In this document: positions 26,787 to 35,596 of the stretch, in pieces
Numbering within the stretch: the first letter of the stretch is position 1
Layout of the letters: the number at the start of each line of letters is the position of its first letter
NCBI GenBank assembly: GCA_965197825.1
Contig: CBDANW010000002.1
Location: 1,426,001-1,490,000 of the forward strand
DNA from: CBDANW01 sp965197825
GTDB lineage: Bacteria; Acidobacteriota; Vicinamibacteria; Marinacidobacterales; DATDRI01
Reading direction: 5' to 3'
DNA: 64,000 nt
Made by a program: the position numbers and the translations under genes
The notes under the pieces: generated by a model
The model's input: only the letters and a program-made list of their open reading frames with translations
Databases searched by the model: none
Told to the model about the DNA's origin: nothing

Positions 26787-28187
26787 GGTGATGTCTTAAG
26801 ATTCCTGTCAAAGAAAAACGATGTATGGTTCCCCAAGCTCAAAACCCGTCCCCGTCATGGGGACAGAAAAGGAGAACCATACATCATGGGAAAGGTACTA
26901 CCGAGTCAGCGATTACTCAAGCAGTTCGAGGAACAACTGGTATTTGGGGAGATGAATCTCTCGGAGATCGTCCGGTCGGGAGCTCAGATGATGCTTCAAT
27001 ATGCGTTGGAGCGCGAGGTGACGGAGGCGTTGGGTCGAAACTACTATGAGAACGCTCCGGCAACGACGAAGGAGAAGGGACGACGCAACGGGTATGAGTC
27101 GCATCGGGTCCTCACGGGCGAGGGAGCGGTAACGGTGCAAGTGCCGCGGGTACGAGAAACAGAGAAGGTGTTTCAGTCAAAGATTCTCGACGCCTACGTG
27201 AGCCGGACCGAGAAACTCGATGAACTGATCGCGCGGATGTACGTCCACGGGATGTCGACGCGTGACATTGAGGCGACGTTCGCGGACGTGCTGAGCGGCA
27301 CGGGTGTCTCGAAGTCGGTGGTGAGCCGGGTCACACGGTGTCTGTCGGAGGATTTCGAGGCGTTTCGAAAACGGGATCTCTCGAACGAGAAGCTGTTGTA
27401 TCTCGAGCTCGACGGCACGTACCTGCGCTACCACCAAGGAGCGGAGAGGAAAGAGCCCATCCTCGTTGCGACCGGCTATCGCGCTGATGGGACGCGAGTT
27501 CTTCTTCATATCGGTGTCGGCAACCGAGAATCCTACGAGAACTGGAAGGGGTTCTTGCAGGAGATGGTGGCCCGAGGAATGAGGGAGCCGTTGCTCATCG
27601 TGACGGACGGGAATCCTGGAGTGCTCAAAGCGATCGCAGAGGTCTTCCCTCGAAGCCTCAAGCAACGTTGCCAGAAGCACCGCCTCGAGAACATCCTGGG
27701 CAAGGCTCCGAAGGAAGTGCGCGACGAACTCAAGGCGGCCATCCTTGAGTCGTTCCATGCGAACAGCTACGAGCAAGGGCTGAAGAAGGGTCGGGAGGTG
27801 ATCGCTCGGTACCGTCAACGATTCCCGAGCGCGATGAAGTGCATGGAAGAGACCCTCGAAGCGTGTCTTCAGGCGCTACGCCTTCCTGCGGCGCATCACA
27901 AAAGGCTTCGCACGTCGAATCTACTTGAGCGCACGTTCGGAGAGCACAAACGTCGCACAAAGGTCATTCCTCACTTCTTCACCGAGGAGGCCGCGATGAA
28001 ACTCTCGTTCGCTGTGCTCTTGGCCGTCGCAAACAAATGGCGCGGCGTGAGGATGGATGTCTTCGCCGCTAGGAAAGTCGAGGAGCTTCGCAACGAGCTT
28101 CTCCCGCAAGGCACGTCGGAGGAATCAGCAGCTTAACCGAGCGCGGGGAACCGTACGGAGATTTGACAGGAAAATTAAGACTTGACC
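26787..28187 (+). mobile_element. IS256-family element 'C', copy 2 (1401 bp)
   Basis: Perfect 8-bp duplication CCCGGTCG (26779-26786, 28188-28195). One base longer than the other copies because of an extra A in an A-run near 26844. Inserted between the IS D transposase start and the IS D terminal repeat, so it may alter expression of that transposase. Confidence 0.96.
26886..28136 (+). CDS. IS256-family transposase, element C copy 2
   Basis: 416 aa, same protein as copy 1 (MGKVLPSQRLL to GTSEESAA) with intact DDE residues. The A-run difference is upstream of this start, so the protein is unaffected. It is open further back in frame only because of that extra base. Confidence 0.94.
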   Translation: MGKVLPSQRLLKQFEEQLVFGEMNLSEIVRSGAQMMLQYALEREVTEALGRNYYENAPATTKEKGRRNGYESHRVLTGEGAVTVQVPRVRETEKVFQSKILDAYVSRTEKLDELIARMYVHGMSTRDIEATFADVLSGTGVSKSVVSRVTRCLSEDFEAFRKRDLSNEKLLYLELDGTYLRYHQGAERKEPILVATGYRADGTRVLLHIGVGNRESYENWKGFLQEMVARGMREPLLIVTDGNPGVLKAIAEVFPRSLKQRCQKHRLENILGKAPKEVRDELKAAILESFHANSYEQGLKKGREVIARYRQRFPSAMKCMEETLEACLQALRLPAAHHKRLRTSNLLERTFGEHKRRTKVIPHFFTEEAAMKLSFAVLLAVANKWRGVRMDVFAARKVEELRNELLPQGTSEESAA

Positions 28188-28266
28188 CCCGGTCGCAAAC
28201 ACAGACACTAAGCTGCTGATTTATGGCCTATTTCAAAAGGGCTGAGTTTTGGCACAGGACGGGGTA

Positions 28267-28419
28267 ATGGTTCCCGAAGGGGAAAATGAACCGATGTTTT
28301 GTCTCACGTGCTTTGAAAAGGGTCATTATAATGCTCTCCAATCAATGCCGGGTGGCGGCTTCAGGAGAATGGGTTCTCATTGGTGTCCAACCTGCCAATT
28401 GCCGTTGAACTTGAAATAG
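28267..28419 (+). CDS. small zinc-ribbon-like protein
   Basis: 50 aa reading MVPEGENEPMFCLTCFEKGH and ending SHWCPTCQLPLNLK. It has two CxxC knuckles (Cys12/15 and Cys40/43), the signature of a small zinc ribbon. It begins 3 bp after the IS D end, and the frame stays open into the IS, so its original 5' part may have been cut off. It is followed by the AlkA-like gene on the same strand. Function unknown. Confidence 0.5.
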   Translation: MVPEGENEPMFCLTCFEKGHYNALQSMPGGGFRRMGSHWCPTCQLPLNLK

Positions 28420-28477
28420 GTGACTGCTAAGCGTCTTGGGTAAACTGGTATATAAGCCCCTATCAATATCGCGAAGC

Positions 28478-29140
28478 ATGGACACGGAAGGCGTGTCGTC
28501 CAGACCCGTGACTGGAGCGAGCGCGGATGCGGCACCGTATTGGGCAGAGGCCCGGCACGCGCTCGGTCGGGCTGACCAGATACTTGGCAACCTCATCCGC
28601 GCCGCCGGGGGATCTGTTCTGCGGCCTCGAAACGATCCTTTTTTCTCGCTGTCGCGCTCGATCGTGGCTCAACAGATTTCCGTTCACGCAGCGGAAGCAG
28701 TATGGCAGAGACTGATCGCGCATGTCGGCGCAATGACTTCTGGTGCTGTGGCCAGCCAGACCGAGGACGCCTTGCACGGTTGCGGACTGTCACGGCCCAA
28801 GGCGCGCTATCTCCTGAGTCTGGCGGAGCACTTCACCGAAGGCGCGCTCGACCAAGAGTCATGGCATCGAATGGACGACGATGCGGTGATCGAACGCTTC
28901 GAAGTGAAAGGGATCGGCCGTTGGACTGCTGAGATGTTCCTGATATTTAACCTGTTGAGACCGGACGTGCTTCCCGTTGCGGACATCGGTATCCAGAAGG
29001 CGATCGCCAGTCACTTCAACGGTGGCGTTCGCCCAAGCCCAGTCGAGATGGTTGCAATCGCGGAGCCTTGGCGACCATGGCGGTCTGTCGCGTCGTGGTA
29101 TCTCTGGCGTAGCCTTGATGCGGCACCCGTCGAATACTAG
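28478..29140 (+). CDS. DNA-3-methyladenine glycosylase II-like (HhH-GPD, AlkA type)
   Basis: 220 aa. It contains LSRSIVAQQISVHAAEAVWQ, the hairpin-helix-hairpin FEVKGIGRWTAEMFLIF and the GPD catalytic region PDVLPVADIGIQKA, whose Asp activates the nucleotide-flipping hydrolysis. It would remove alkylated bases from DNA in base-excision repair. No strong ribosome site precedes the ATG. It sits between the zinc-ribbon ORF and a restriction-modification pair, inside an IS-bounded segment, so it may be cargo rather than core genome. Confidence 0.85.
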   Translation: MDTEGVSSRPVTGASADAAPYWAEARHALGRADQILGNLIRAAGGSVLRPRNDPFFSLSRSIVAQQISVHAAEAVWQRLIAHVGAMTSGAVASQTEDALHGCGLSRPKARYLLSLAEHFTEGALDQESWHRMDDDAVIERFEVKGIGRWTAEMFLIFNLLRPDVLPVADIGIQKAIASHFNGGVRPSPVEMVAIAEPWRPWRSVASWYLWRSLDAAPVEY

Positions 29141-29166
29141 CAACCGATCACTTGGACTTCTTAGTG

Positions 29167-29338
29167 TCCCCTTCGGGGATGGTGGAAACCCCTCGCCTTT
29201 AGGCGAAGAAAAGATTGTCGAAGTCCCCGAAGGGGACGAGACTCCCCCGACTGAAGTCGGGGGGTTGAGAATGAAGCGGGCGCATGAAGTCGACTTCCAA
29301 TCGACGCGCCCGCGCAATCCACCGGCTTAAGCCGGTGG
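29167..29338. repeat. cluster of six hairpins/palindromes
   Basis: In 172 bp: TCCCC/GGGGA (29167-29179); CGCCT/AGGCG (29194-29205); GTCCCC/GGGGAC (29223-29237); CCCCCGACT/AGTCGGGGG (29244-29263); GCGGGCGC/GCGCCCGC (29276-29313) enclosing the palindrome GAAGTCGACTTC; and the perfect 20-bp palindrome CCACCGGCTTAAGCCGGTGG (29319-29338). Such stems resemble IS200/IS605 subterminal hairpins or REP/BIME clusters. No TnpA or TnpB gene is present here. Confidence 0.7.
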
Positions 29339-29398
29339 TTGATTTAATTGGACGGTGGATTTTCGAATGAGAAAACCAGCAAGCAAGGCGTGGCGAGC

Positions 29399-30286
29399 AT
29401 GAATGAGACATTTTTTCTTCGGACGATTTCTGATGTTAGAAGAATAATCACGCCGATTGATACTACGATCCGGTTTCCAGAAGTTTTAGATTTGCTTATT
29501 GATAAGTATGGTAATGCTATCGACGTGTTTTGCCAATTAATCATTGAGTCTTCTTCAAGCGCGGACGTTCTACGGAAAATTCGTTCTCCTGATCGCGATG
29601 CTACTGAAAGAATGGCACTTTTGAAGATGTATCGTCGGTGCGTTGCGCCGGTACTTGATACCGAGACAACAAAGAAGATTAGGAAAATAGACAGCGAAGC
29701 TCTAATTGAAGACTATGGCCATACATTTAAGCCGATTTCTAAGCTCAACAGACAATTCTCGGCGTTGCCGAAGGAGTACAAATACGCACTTGCTGCCCTC
29801 GTTGGAGAGTATGACACGCGTGGGCAACTCGGATATGAACTCACCAGTGTTTTCTTCGATTGGTTCGAACAGCAATTCGCAGGGCGGTATATAATTGAAG
29901 GACCTCGTGGGGCAGGGCGAGACATCGAGCTGTCCGAATTTTACCCAGCATTTCAAGGCTCCTATCCGTGTGATTTTGTTGTTCGGCGTTGCACAGACAA
30001 CGAAGTTCTAGCGGTCGGTTTCGCACGCTACGACTCGACGCGCGGCGGGGCGCAGTCTGATGATCGGACTGGTGCCAACGCGAACAAGGTCGAGAAGGCC
30101 AAAGCTTTCGATACGATAACACCAACTCGCCTCAAACTAATCTTCCTCTCCGACGGGCCTGGCCTTTTGCACGGCAACACGTGGGAAGAGGCATGTGCAC
30201 TTGACGGCCAATGGAATGGCCGTGTTCGTGTCATTACGCTCAAGCTTGCGGCAAAACGCGTTTCGCCGGAATGGTTGGAAAGCTAA
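29399..30286 (+). CDS. type II restriction endonuclease-like protein
   Basis: 295 aa from MNETFFLRTISDVRRIITPI. The C-terminal half has an ordered core, EGPRGAGRDIELSEFYPAF, CDFVVRRCTDNEVLAVGFAR and YDSTRGGAQSDDRTG, consistent with a PD-(D/E)xK-like nuclease, though I cannot assign the exact catalytic triad. It converges with and overlaps by 4 bp the stop of the methyltransferase on the other strand, the layout of many type II R-M systems. AT content is higher than in neighbouring chromosomal genes, suggesting transfer. Recognition site unknown. Confidence 0.7.
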   Translation: MNETFFLRTISDVRRIITPIDTTIRFPEVLDLLIDKYGNAIDVFCQLIIESSSSADVLRKIRSPDRDATERMALLKMYRRCVAPVLDTETTKKIRKIDSEALIEDYGHTFKPISKLNRQFSALPKEYKYALAALVGEYDTRGQLGYELTSVFFDWFEQQFAGRYIIEGPRGAGRDIELSEFYPAFQGSYPCDFVVRRCTDNEVLAVGFARYDSTRGGAQSDDRTGANANKVEKAKAFDTITPTRLKLIFLSDGPGLLHGNTWEEACALDGQWNGRVRVITLKLAAKRVSPEWLES

Positions 30287-31605
30287 ACCGCGCCAATTTC
30301 TCTGATTGCGTCGCTGTAAGTATCGAGCAGACGACTATCGGAAATAAAGGCGCACGGTGCGCTCCTCTCATCGATTGCCACAAGCGGGAGTTTCGCCCAT
30401 AAGGGCTTCTTTCCATTTACATAATCACCCATAGGCTCTAGGCCGTGCCGCATACGACGCAAAGTTGCCTTTGCAGCGCTGAATGACGCATCGATCCCGA
30501 CGTACCTGCGGCGAAGATCGCGAGCCGCGTGTAAAGTTGTACCGGAACCACAAAACGGGTCGACCACAAGATCGCCGGTCTCCGAACTGGCTCGGACAAT
30601 CACCTTAAGCATCTCGATATTTTTTTCGGTCGGATAACCGGTGATCTTGATACTCTGATGGTGCGCGTCGCGGTATTTGTCCCAGTAATCTGTAAGTGCT
30701 GCTTTCTTATCTGATGACCAATAGAGCTTGCGCCTTGGGTTTCCGTTACGAGACCAATGGATATCACCTTGCCGATCAAACTCATCTAGCTTCGACGGCG
30801 CGTACTGCCAGTGTTTGCCCGGCGGGGGAAGCATATCGCGCCATGGCTGACCAGTTTTCCCATTGCGTGTGCCCGGCGCATGCACAGGAACAAGCTTGAA
30901 GCGCCGTCCTAGCTTGTCCATCTTCGGATACTCTCTCTCTATCCACGCCTGTTCGGGCTCAATTCCTGGTTGGTCCCATTTGTACCTTTTGCTCTTTGAG
31001 TAAAAAAGGATGTAATCATTTAAGTTTGCATACTGTTTTCGCGTAAAATTCTTACTACTGCACTTCCGCCTCGTTACAAGATTGCGAAAGTTGTCAGGTC
31101 CGAAAATTTCATCCATTACTACCTTTATGTGTGCGAGCATTTTATGGCCAATATGCACATAGACCGATCCGTCATCGGCCATACACTCGCGCATTAGGAT
31201 GAACCGACGCCGCATAAATTCGAGATACGCAACCTGACCCATACTGTCCTTGTATGCATGTTCTAAGTCCCTGGAATGGAAGTCAAAACCTGTCTCATAC
31301 GGCGGATCAAGATAGAATAGTGTCGCCTTCTTCCCCTCACGCAACAGTTTGCTTAGGACAAAGAAATTGTCACCCAGAATGAAGGCATTGTCTGGAATCT
31401 CTTCAAGGGAATGCTCTGCTTTGTTCTCAATTTTGACAAAACGCCGTGGGAAATGCTGACTAATGTCCTCAACTGACGCTTTGTTCGGATAGTTAAGTGT
31501 AACTGTCGCTCTCTCATCTGGAAGCGGGATAGGTTCCTCTCGAAAATCAAGCGCCGATATGGCGTCTGGAGAGTGCTGCTCGCGTTTTGTGATACCTGTC
31601 GCCAT
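30283..31605 (-). CDS. beta-class DNA methyltransferase of the R-M pair
   Basis: 440 aa from MATGITKREQHSPDAISALD, preceded by GGGAAC. Motif IV comes first (LFYLDPPYETGFDF) and motif I is near the C-terminus (VVDPFCGSGTTLHAARDL), the beta order of N6-adenine/N4-cytosine methylases. Other blocks are YLEFMRRRFILMRECM and DDGSVYVHIGHK. It should protect the site cut by the convergent endonuclease. Complete. The promoter must lie between 31606 and the IS H end at 31748. Confidence 0.88.
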   Translation of the reverse strand: MATGITKREQHSPDAISALDFREEPIPLPDERATVTLNYPNKASVEDISQHFPRRFVKIENKAEHSLEEIPDNAFILGDNFFVLSKLLREGKKATLFYLDPPYETGFDFHSRDLEHAYKDSMGQVAYLEFMRRRFILMRECMADDGSVYVHIGHKMLAHIKVVMDEIFGPDNFRNLVTRRKCSSKNFTRKQYANLNDYILFYSKSKRYKWDQPGIEPEQAWIEREYPKMDKLGRRFKLVPVHAPGTRNGKTGQPWRDMLPPPGKHWQYAPSKLDEFDRQGDIHWSRNGNPRRKLYWSSDKKAALTDYWDKYRDAHHQSIKITGYPTEKNIEMLKVIVRASSETGDLVVDPFCGSGTTLHAARDLRRRYVGIDASFSAAKATLRRMRHGLEPMGDYVNGKKPLWAKLPLVAIDERSAPCAFISDSRLLDTYSDAIREIGAV

Positions 31606-31747
31606 GACGGTTCCCTTTTGGTAACCAAACAAAAACATTCAGCGAATATAGCTCGTAGGATAGCGCAAAATATGATCAGCCGTCAACTGGGGTAAACGAA
31701 GTGCCCTTGGTAGACGGTATCGAGCGCATCTCTGGATCGGCGTCCTT

Positions 31748-33099
31748 CCCGTCGTGTCCAAAAACACAAACGAACTCAAGACCGGCCCGCCGGGACGTTT
31801 CGTAATAAACGTGTCTACGCTTGGTTGGCCAATGGGAGCTAGAATCCTCGGTCATGAGCACGCCGGTCCAGCCCTTGACCTTGTTGGTCGTCGCCATCGC
31901 TGGTTGGCTCCAGCGTGACCAACAGGCCGCTATGGTCTACTTGCTCGAGGAGAACAGAGTCCTCAAAGCTCGGCTTCGCGGGAAGAAGCTTCGCCTGACG
32001 GACGCCGAGCGACGTCGGCTCGCGGTAAAGGGTAAGGCGCTTGGCCGGAAACTCTTGGCAGAAGTCGCCGGTATCGTCACACCGGAAACCCTGCTGGCTT
32101 GGCACCGAAGGCTGATTGCGCGGAAGTGGGACTACGGCGAGCGGCGGAAACAGCCCGGACGGCCCCTGGTCATGGTGGAGATTAGCGAGCTCATGGTGGG
32201 GATGGCGAAGTCGAATCCGAAGTGGGGGTATACACGCATTCGCGGCGCCCTCTCGAATCTCGGCCATACGGTAGCCAGGAGCACCATCGCCAATATTCTG
32301 CGAGAACATGGCATCGAGCCTGCGCCGGAGCGAAGTGAGCGAACGCCATGGCGCACGTTTCTCGCCGCGCATTGGGAAACCGTTGCTGCGACCGACTTCT
32401 TCACCGTCGAGGTCACCACAGTTCGCAGGCTCGTGACCTACTATGTGCTCGTCGTCATCGAGCTGTCTTCGCGAAAAGTACACATTGCCGGAATAACTCC
32501 CGGGCCAGATGGCCCGTTCATGATGCAGGTCGGTCGGAATCTCACCGACCCATTCGACGGCTTTCTGCGCGGCAAGCGATTCCTCATCCTGGACCGCGAC
32601 AAGAAGTTCACCACGGAGTTTCGCGATTTGCTCGAGCACGCCGGAACGGACGTCATTCGGCTGCCGCACCGTTCGCCGAATCTGAACGCTTATGTCGAAA
32701 GGTTTGTTTTGTCGATCAAGAGCGAGTGCTTGGAGCGGATGATCTTCTTCAGTGAGCAATCGCTGCGTCGTGCCGTCACTGAGTTCATCCATCATTATCA
32801 CGGAGAGCGCAACCATCAAGGGCTTGGGAACGCGTTGCTCGAAGCGGAAGAATGCGTCGGCAGTCCTCACGGGAAGGTGCGATGTCGTAAGCGATTGGGC
32901 GGTTTGCTCAGTTATTACCACCGCGCCGCCGCATAGGAGTTCGGGCGCGCCAGCTGGACGAAACGGATGGTCTGGAGGAGAGGTCTGCTCGGGAGCGCCT
33001 ATCGCAGAGCCAGTGCCGCGTCGGCTGGTCTCCGCGAATCTCGAGAACGCCTCCAGGATTCGAGCTTTCGGCTCCGTTCGCATTTTCGGACACGACGGG
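31748..33099 (+). mobile_element. rve-core single-ORF element 'H' (~1352 bp)
   Basis: Ends are CCCGTCGTGTCC at the left and GGACACGACGGG at the right, followed inward by imperfect AACG-rich stretches. The same kind of end recurs at 35504-35550. It interrupts the helicase remnant at its right side. Flanks GTCCTT and GTCCAC do not give a clean duplication. Confidence 0.8.
31854..32936 (+). CDS. integrase-core (rve) transposase of element H
   Basis: 360 aa from MSTPVQPLTLLVVAIAGWLQ. DDE core: Asp in TVAATDFFTVEVTT, Asp in RFLILDRDKKFTTE, Glu in LNAYVERFVLSIKSE. It is a relative of the element D transposase (same architecture, similar start and end) and intact. IS481-like by architecture. Confidence 0.87.
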   Translation: MSTPVQPLTLLVVAIAGWLQRDQQAAMVYLLEENRVLKARLRGKKLRLTDAERRRLAVKGKALGRKLLAEVAGIVTPETLLAWHRRLIARKWDYGERRKQPGRPLVMVEISELMVGMAKSNPKWGYTRIRGALSNLGHTVARSTIANILREHGIEPAPERSERTPWRTFLAAHWETVAATDFFTVEVTTVRRLVTYYVLVVIELSSRKVHIAGITPGPDGPFMMQVGRNLTDPFDGFLRGKRFLILDRDKKFTTEFRDLLEHAGTDVIRLPHRSPNLNAYVERFVLSIKSECLERMIFFSEQSLRRAVTEFIHHYHGERNHQGLGNALLEAEECVGSPHGKVRCRKRLGGLLSYYHRAAA

Positions 33100-33100
33100 G

Positions 33101-33411
33101 TCCACTAACGAGGTGTGCACGGCCAGTACAGGGTCGAAGAGGTGTGCCAGTCGGATGCAGTGTGCCTCTGAGACCAAGCGGAAGAGAGCCCCGTTTCCGT
33201 CGAAACTCCACGGTCGACCTTGTTCAACAACTTCAAGACGCGGTTCGTCGTGGCGGTAGAGGAGCAGATTGGCCACCCGCCCGCCTGGGTCTTTGTAGGT
33301 GAGTTCGAGCGCCTCGGAGCCGAACCATTGAACGCCGACGACCGTGACCAGGGAATCCGGCAAAACCCCGCGCACGGCAGCATTTGGCTTCAGGTCTTCG
33401 AGTTTACTCAT
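33101..33411 (-). pseudogene. N-terminus of a defence-type SNF2/DEAD-like helicase
   Basis: Starts MSKLEDLKPNAAVRGVLPDS at 33411 and reads VVGVQWFGSEALELTYKD, LLYRHDEPRLEVVEQGRPW, LAHLFDPVLAVHTSLVDP, where IS H begins. I recognise this as the conserved start of large helicase-related proteins that pair with the type of methyltransferase at 12.2-16.7 kb. The helicase motors (Walker A onward) are missing and are not found past IS H. Its start overlaps the previous gene by 8 bp. Confidence 0.75.
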
Positions 33412-33540
33412 TGCTAATGCGTTCAACTGCTTCGACAGACGTGAGCATTCGGTTCTCATGAATCCAGAAGTAAACGAGCGCGTCCTTGGCTTCAAGAACC
33501 AGGGTCTTGCCCGGATTGAGCTTGATTCCGATGGGGATAT
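33404..33540 (-). pseudogene. C-terminal fragment of the gene upstream of the helicase
   Basis: Reads YIPIGIKLNPGKTLVLEAKD, ALVYFWIHENRMLTSVEAVE and stops at 33404 inside the helicase start (ATGAGTAA), so the two genes were translationally coupled. I do not recognise the family. Its 5' part is replaced by an IS D fragment at about 33530-33541, where both sequences share TATATCCCCA, suggesting a microhomology junction. Confidence 0.6.
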
Positions 33541-34242
33541 ACGCGCCTGCGAGGCGCACACAAGAACCTAGGACATGAACTCGGACGCAACACTATCAAG
33601 AGGCTCCTCGCCGAGCACGGTATCGCGCCTGCCCCGGAGCGGGGCAAGAGCATGTCGTGGAGCACCTTCATCAAGGCTCATTGGGGCGCCATCGCTGCGA
33701 CAGACCTGTTCACCGTCGAGGTTGTGAACCCGTTCGGGCTCGTCCGCTACCATGTCCTGTTTGTCATCGATATCGCCACTCGCTGCGTGTGCATCGGTGA
33801 GATAACGTCGGACCCCAACGGGGAGTGGATGAAGCAGGTGGCAAGAAACCTCACGGACATGTGGGATGGTTTCCTCCTTGGCAAGCGATACCTCATCCAC
33901 GACCGGGACCCACTATTCACCGAGGCGGTACGTGGGCTGTTGAGAGATTCAGGCGTGAAGCCCCTGCGCCTTCCCGCCAATAGTCCGAATCTGAACGCAT
34001 ACGCGGAAAGATTCGTTCTCTCCATACGTCGAGAGTGTCTCGACCGCTTCGTACCTCTCAGTGAGCGACACCTGCGCACAGCGGTAACCGAATACGTAGT
34101 GCACTATCACACAGAACGGAACCACCAAGGTCTCGGCAACGAGCTCCTCACACCTCTGCCGGCAAGCGCGAATGACACTGGCCCCATCGTGTCGCGAGAG
34201 CGACTTTTGGGCATTCTCAACTACTACTGCCGTGCCGCGTAG
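33535..34242 (+). pseudogene. element D transposase, N-terminally truncated (copy 2)
   Basis: Matches the D transposase from about residue 135 (GHELGRNTIKRLLAEHG) to its end NYYCRAA, including all DDE motifs (ATDLFTVEV, IHDRDPLFTEA, NAYAERFVLSIRRE). The N-terminal HTH third is absent, so it is inactive. Downstream sequence to about 34365 is the 3' flank of element D. Confidence 0.88.
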
Positions 34243-34365
34243 ATGGTCGCCGGCGACGGTAGCCCCTCGGCGGGCTCGACCGGCGTAGCGTGGAAACAGC
34301 TTCAGGAACATGCTTCGATATTCGCTCTCGACTAGGTGGTCATCTGCATGGTGACGACCCGCCCG

Positions 34366-34474
34366 CCCAAGACGATTGTAAAGCCCACGGCCCTTGGCCC
34401 GGTCGCAAACACAGACACTAAGTTGCTGATTTATGGCCTATTTCAAAAGGGCCGAGTTTTGGCACAGGACGGGA
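34366..34474. repeat. isolated upstream-end fragment of element D
   Basis: The sequence from AAGACGATTGTAAAGCCC to GAGTTTTGGCACAGGACGGG matches the terminal ~109 bp of D copy 1 without the IS C insertion. It thus shows the uninterrupted octamer CCCGGTCG that IS C duplicated there. It is in the opposite sense to the adjoining D transposase fragment, so the two were joined by rearrangement. Confidence 0.85.
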
Positions 34475-35154
34475 GCCCAGAGCAGATCTCCGGCCACCTG
34501 CGCCTTCACGGCGAGCTCTCGATCAGCCACGAGACGATCTACACCCACGTCTGGCGGGACAAGGAGGCCGGAGGACATCTATACCGCCACCTTCGATGCT
34601 CGCCCAAATTTAGACGCAAGCGCCACAACAGCTATGACAGCCGAGGCCACCTGGCCGGGAAGCGTCATATCTCCGAGCGGCCGCCTTGTGTCGACAAGCG
34701 CAGTGCCGTTGGCCACTGGGAGATCGACACCGTGGTAGGAAAAGGCGCGCCGGACTGCGTAACCACGCTCGTGGAACGAAAGACGGGCTATGCGCTGATC
34801 GGCAAGCTGTCCGACCGCACCATGTTCAGCACTAGTCAGCGAACGAAGATGTTGCTCCGGCGGGTGCCGGAGCAGGTCAAGACGATCACCGCGGACAATG
34901 GTACGGAGTTCCACGACTACGAATCCGTCGAGGAAGCGACCGGCGTCAAGTTCTACTTCGCAACTCCCTATCACTCATGGGAGAGAGGCAGCAACGAGAA
35001 CTTCAATGGCCTGCTACGACAATACCTGCCGAAGCGCACCAGCCAAGCAGCGCTCACGCAACGCGACTGCGATCGTATCGCAAACAAGCTCAACTCACGG
35101 CCCCGCAAGAGACTCGGCTACCGCACACCGGAGGAACGTTTCCATGGGCTCTAA
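34475..35154 (+). pseudogene. IS30-family transposase, N-terminally truncated
   Basis: Reads SPEQISGHLRLHGELSISHE, then HWEIDTVVGKG (first Asp), ITADNGTEFHDYE (second Asp) and SWERGSNENFNGLLRQYLPK (Glu), the IS30 DDE core, ending PEERFHGL. The N-terminal HTH half is missing and the frame is fused into the element D terminal fragment. Not functional. Confidence 0.88.
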
Positions 35155-35188
35155 CGAATGGTGCGCTTCAAACTTGAAGTCACACATT

Positions 35189-35490
35189 GATATCGTCACT
35201 CGCTGCGTGTGCATCGGTGGGATAAGCTCGGACCCAAACGGGGAGTGGATGAAGCAGGTGGCAAGAAACCTCACTGACATTGTGGGATGGTTTCCTTCTT
35301 GGCGAGCGGTACCTCATCCACGACCGGGCCCGCTATTCACCGAAGCGGTACGTGGGCTGTTGAGAGATTCAGGCGTGAAGCCCCTCCGCCTTCCCGCCAG
35401 TAGTCCGAATCTGAACGCATACGCGGAAAGATTCGTTCTCTCCCTACGTCGAGAATGTCTCGACCGCTTCGTACCTCTCAGTGAGCTATG
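35189..35490 (+). pseudogene. element D transposase internal fragment (copy 3), frameshifted
   Basis: Matches D from IDIVTRCVCIGGISSDPNGE to ECLDRFVPLSE, with an extra T near 35281 that shifts frame. Both ends are cut. It contains only the middle and last catalytic regions. Confidence 0.85.
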
Positions 35491-35503
35491 ATTCCGAAAC
35501 GTC

Positions 35504-35550
35504 CCGGCGCGTGGGTCTTGAGTTCGTTTGTATTTTTGGACAGGACGCGG
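35504..35550. repeat. terminal fragment of an element H relative
   Basis: TCTTGAGTTCGTTTGTATTT followed by TTGGACAGGACGCGGG is, inverted, close to the left end of IS H (same GAACTCAAGAC block). No transposase is attached. It marks another lost insertion. Confidence 0.65.
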
Positions 35551-35596
35551 GTCCGGGGCGACCCTGGGTGCCCGCCTACGGTCTCGAGAAAACGAG

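Larger units (their letters stand above)
25436..28264 (-). mobile_element. rve-core single-ORF element 'D', copy 1, split by IS C
   Basis: Ends are CCCGTCCTGTGCCAAATCTG at the left and the complement of TTTTGGCACAGGACGGG at the right. The transposase is on the minus strand. IS C copy 2 is inserted in the upstream region at 26787. Fragments of the same element occur at 7626, 33535, 34366 and 35189. Confidence 0.82.

Noticed and set aside
25436..33099. A true composite transposon formed by IS D and IS H.
   Set aside because: The two elements are related but not the same, their outer ends do not form matching flanks, and no duplication surrounds the whole segment.
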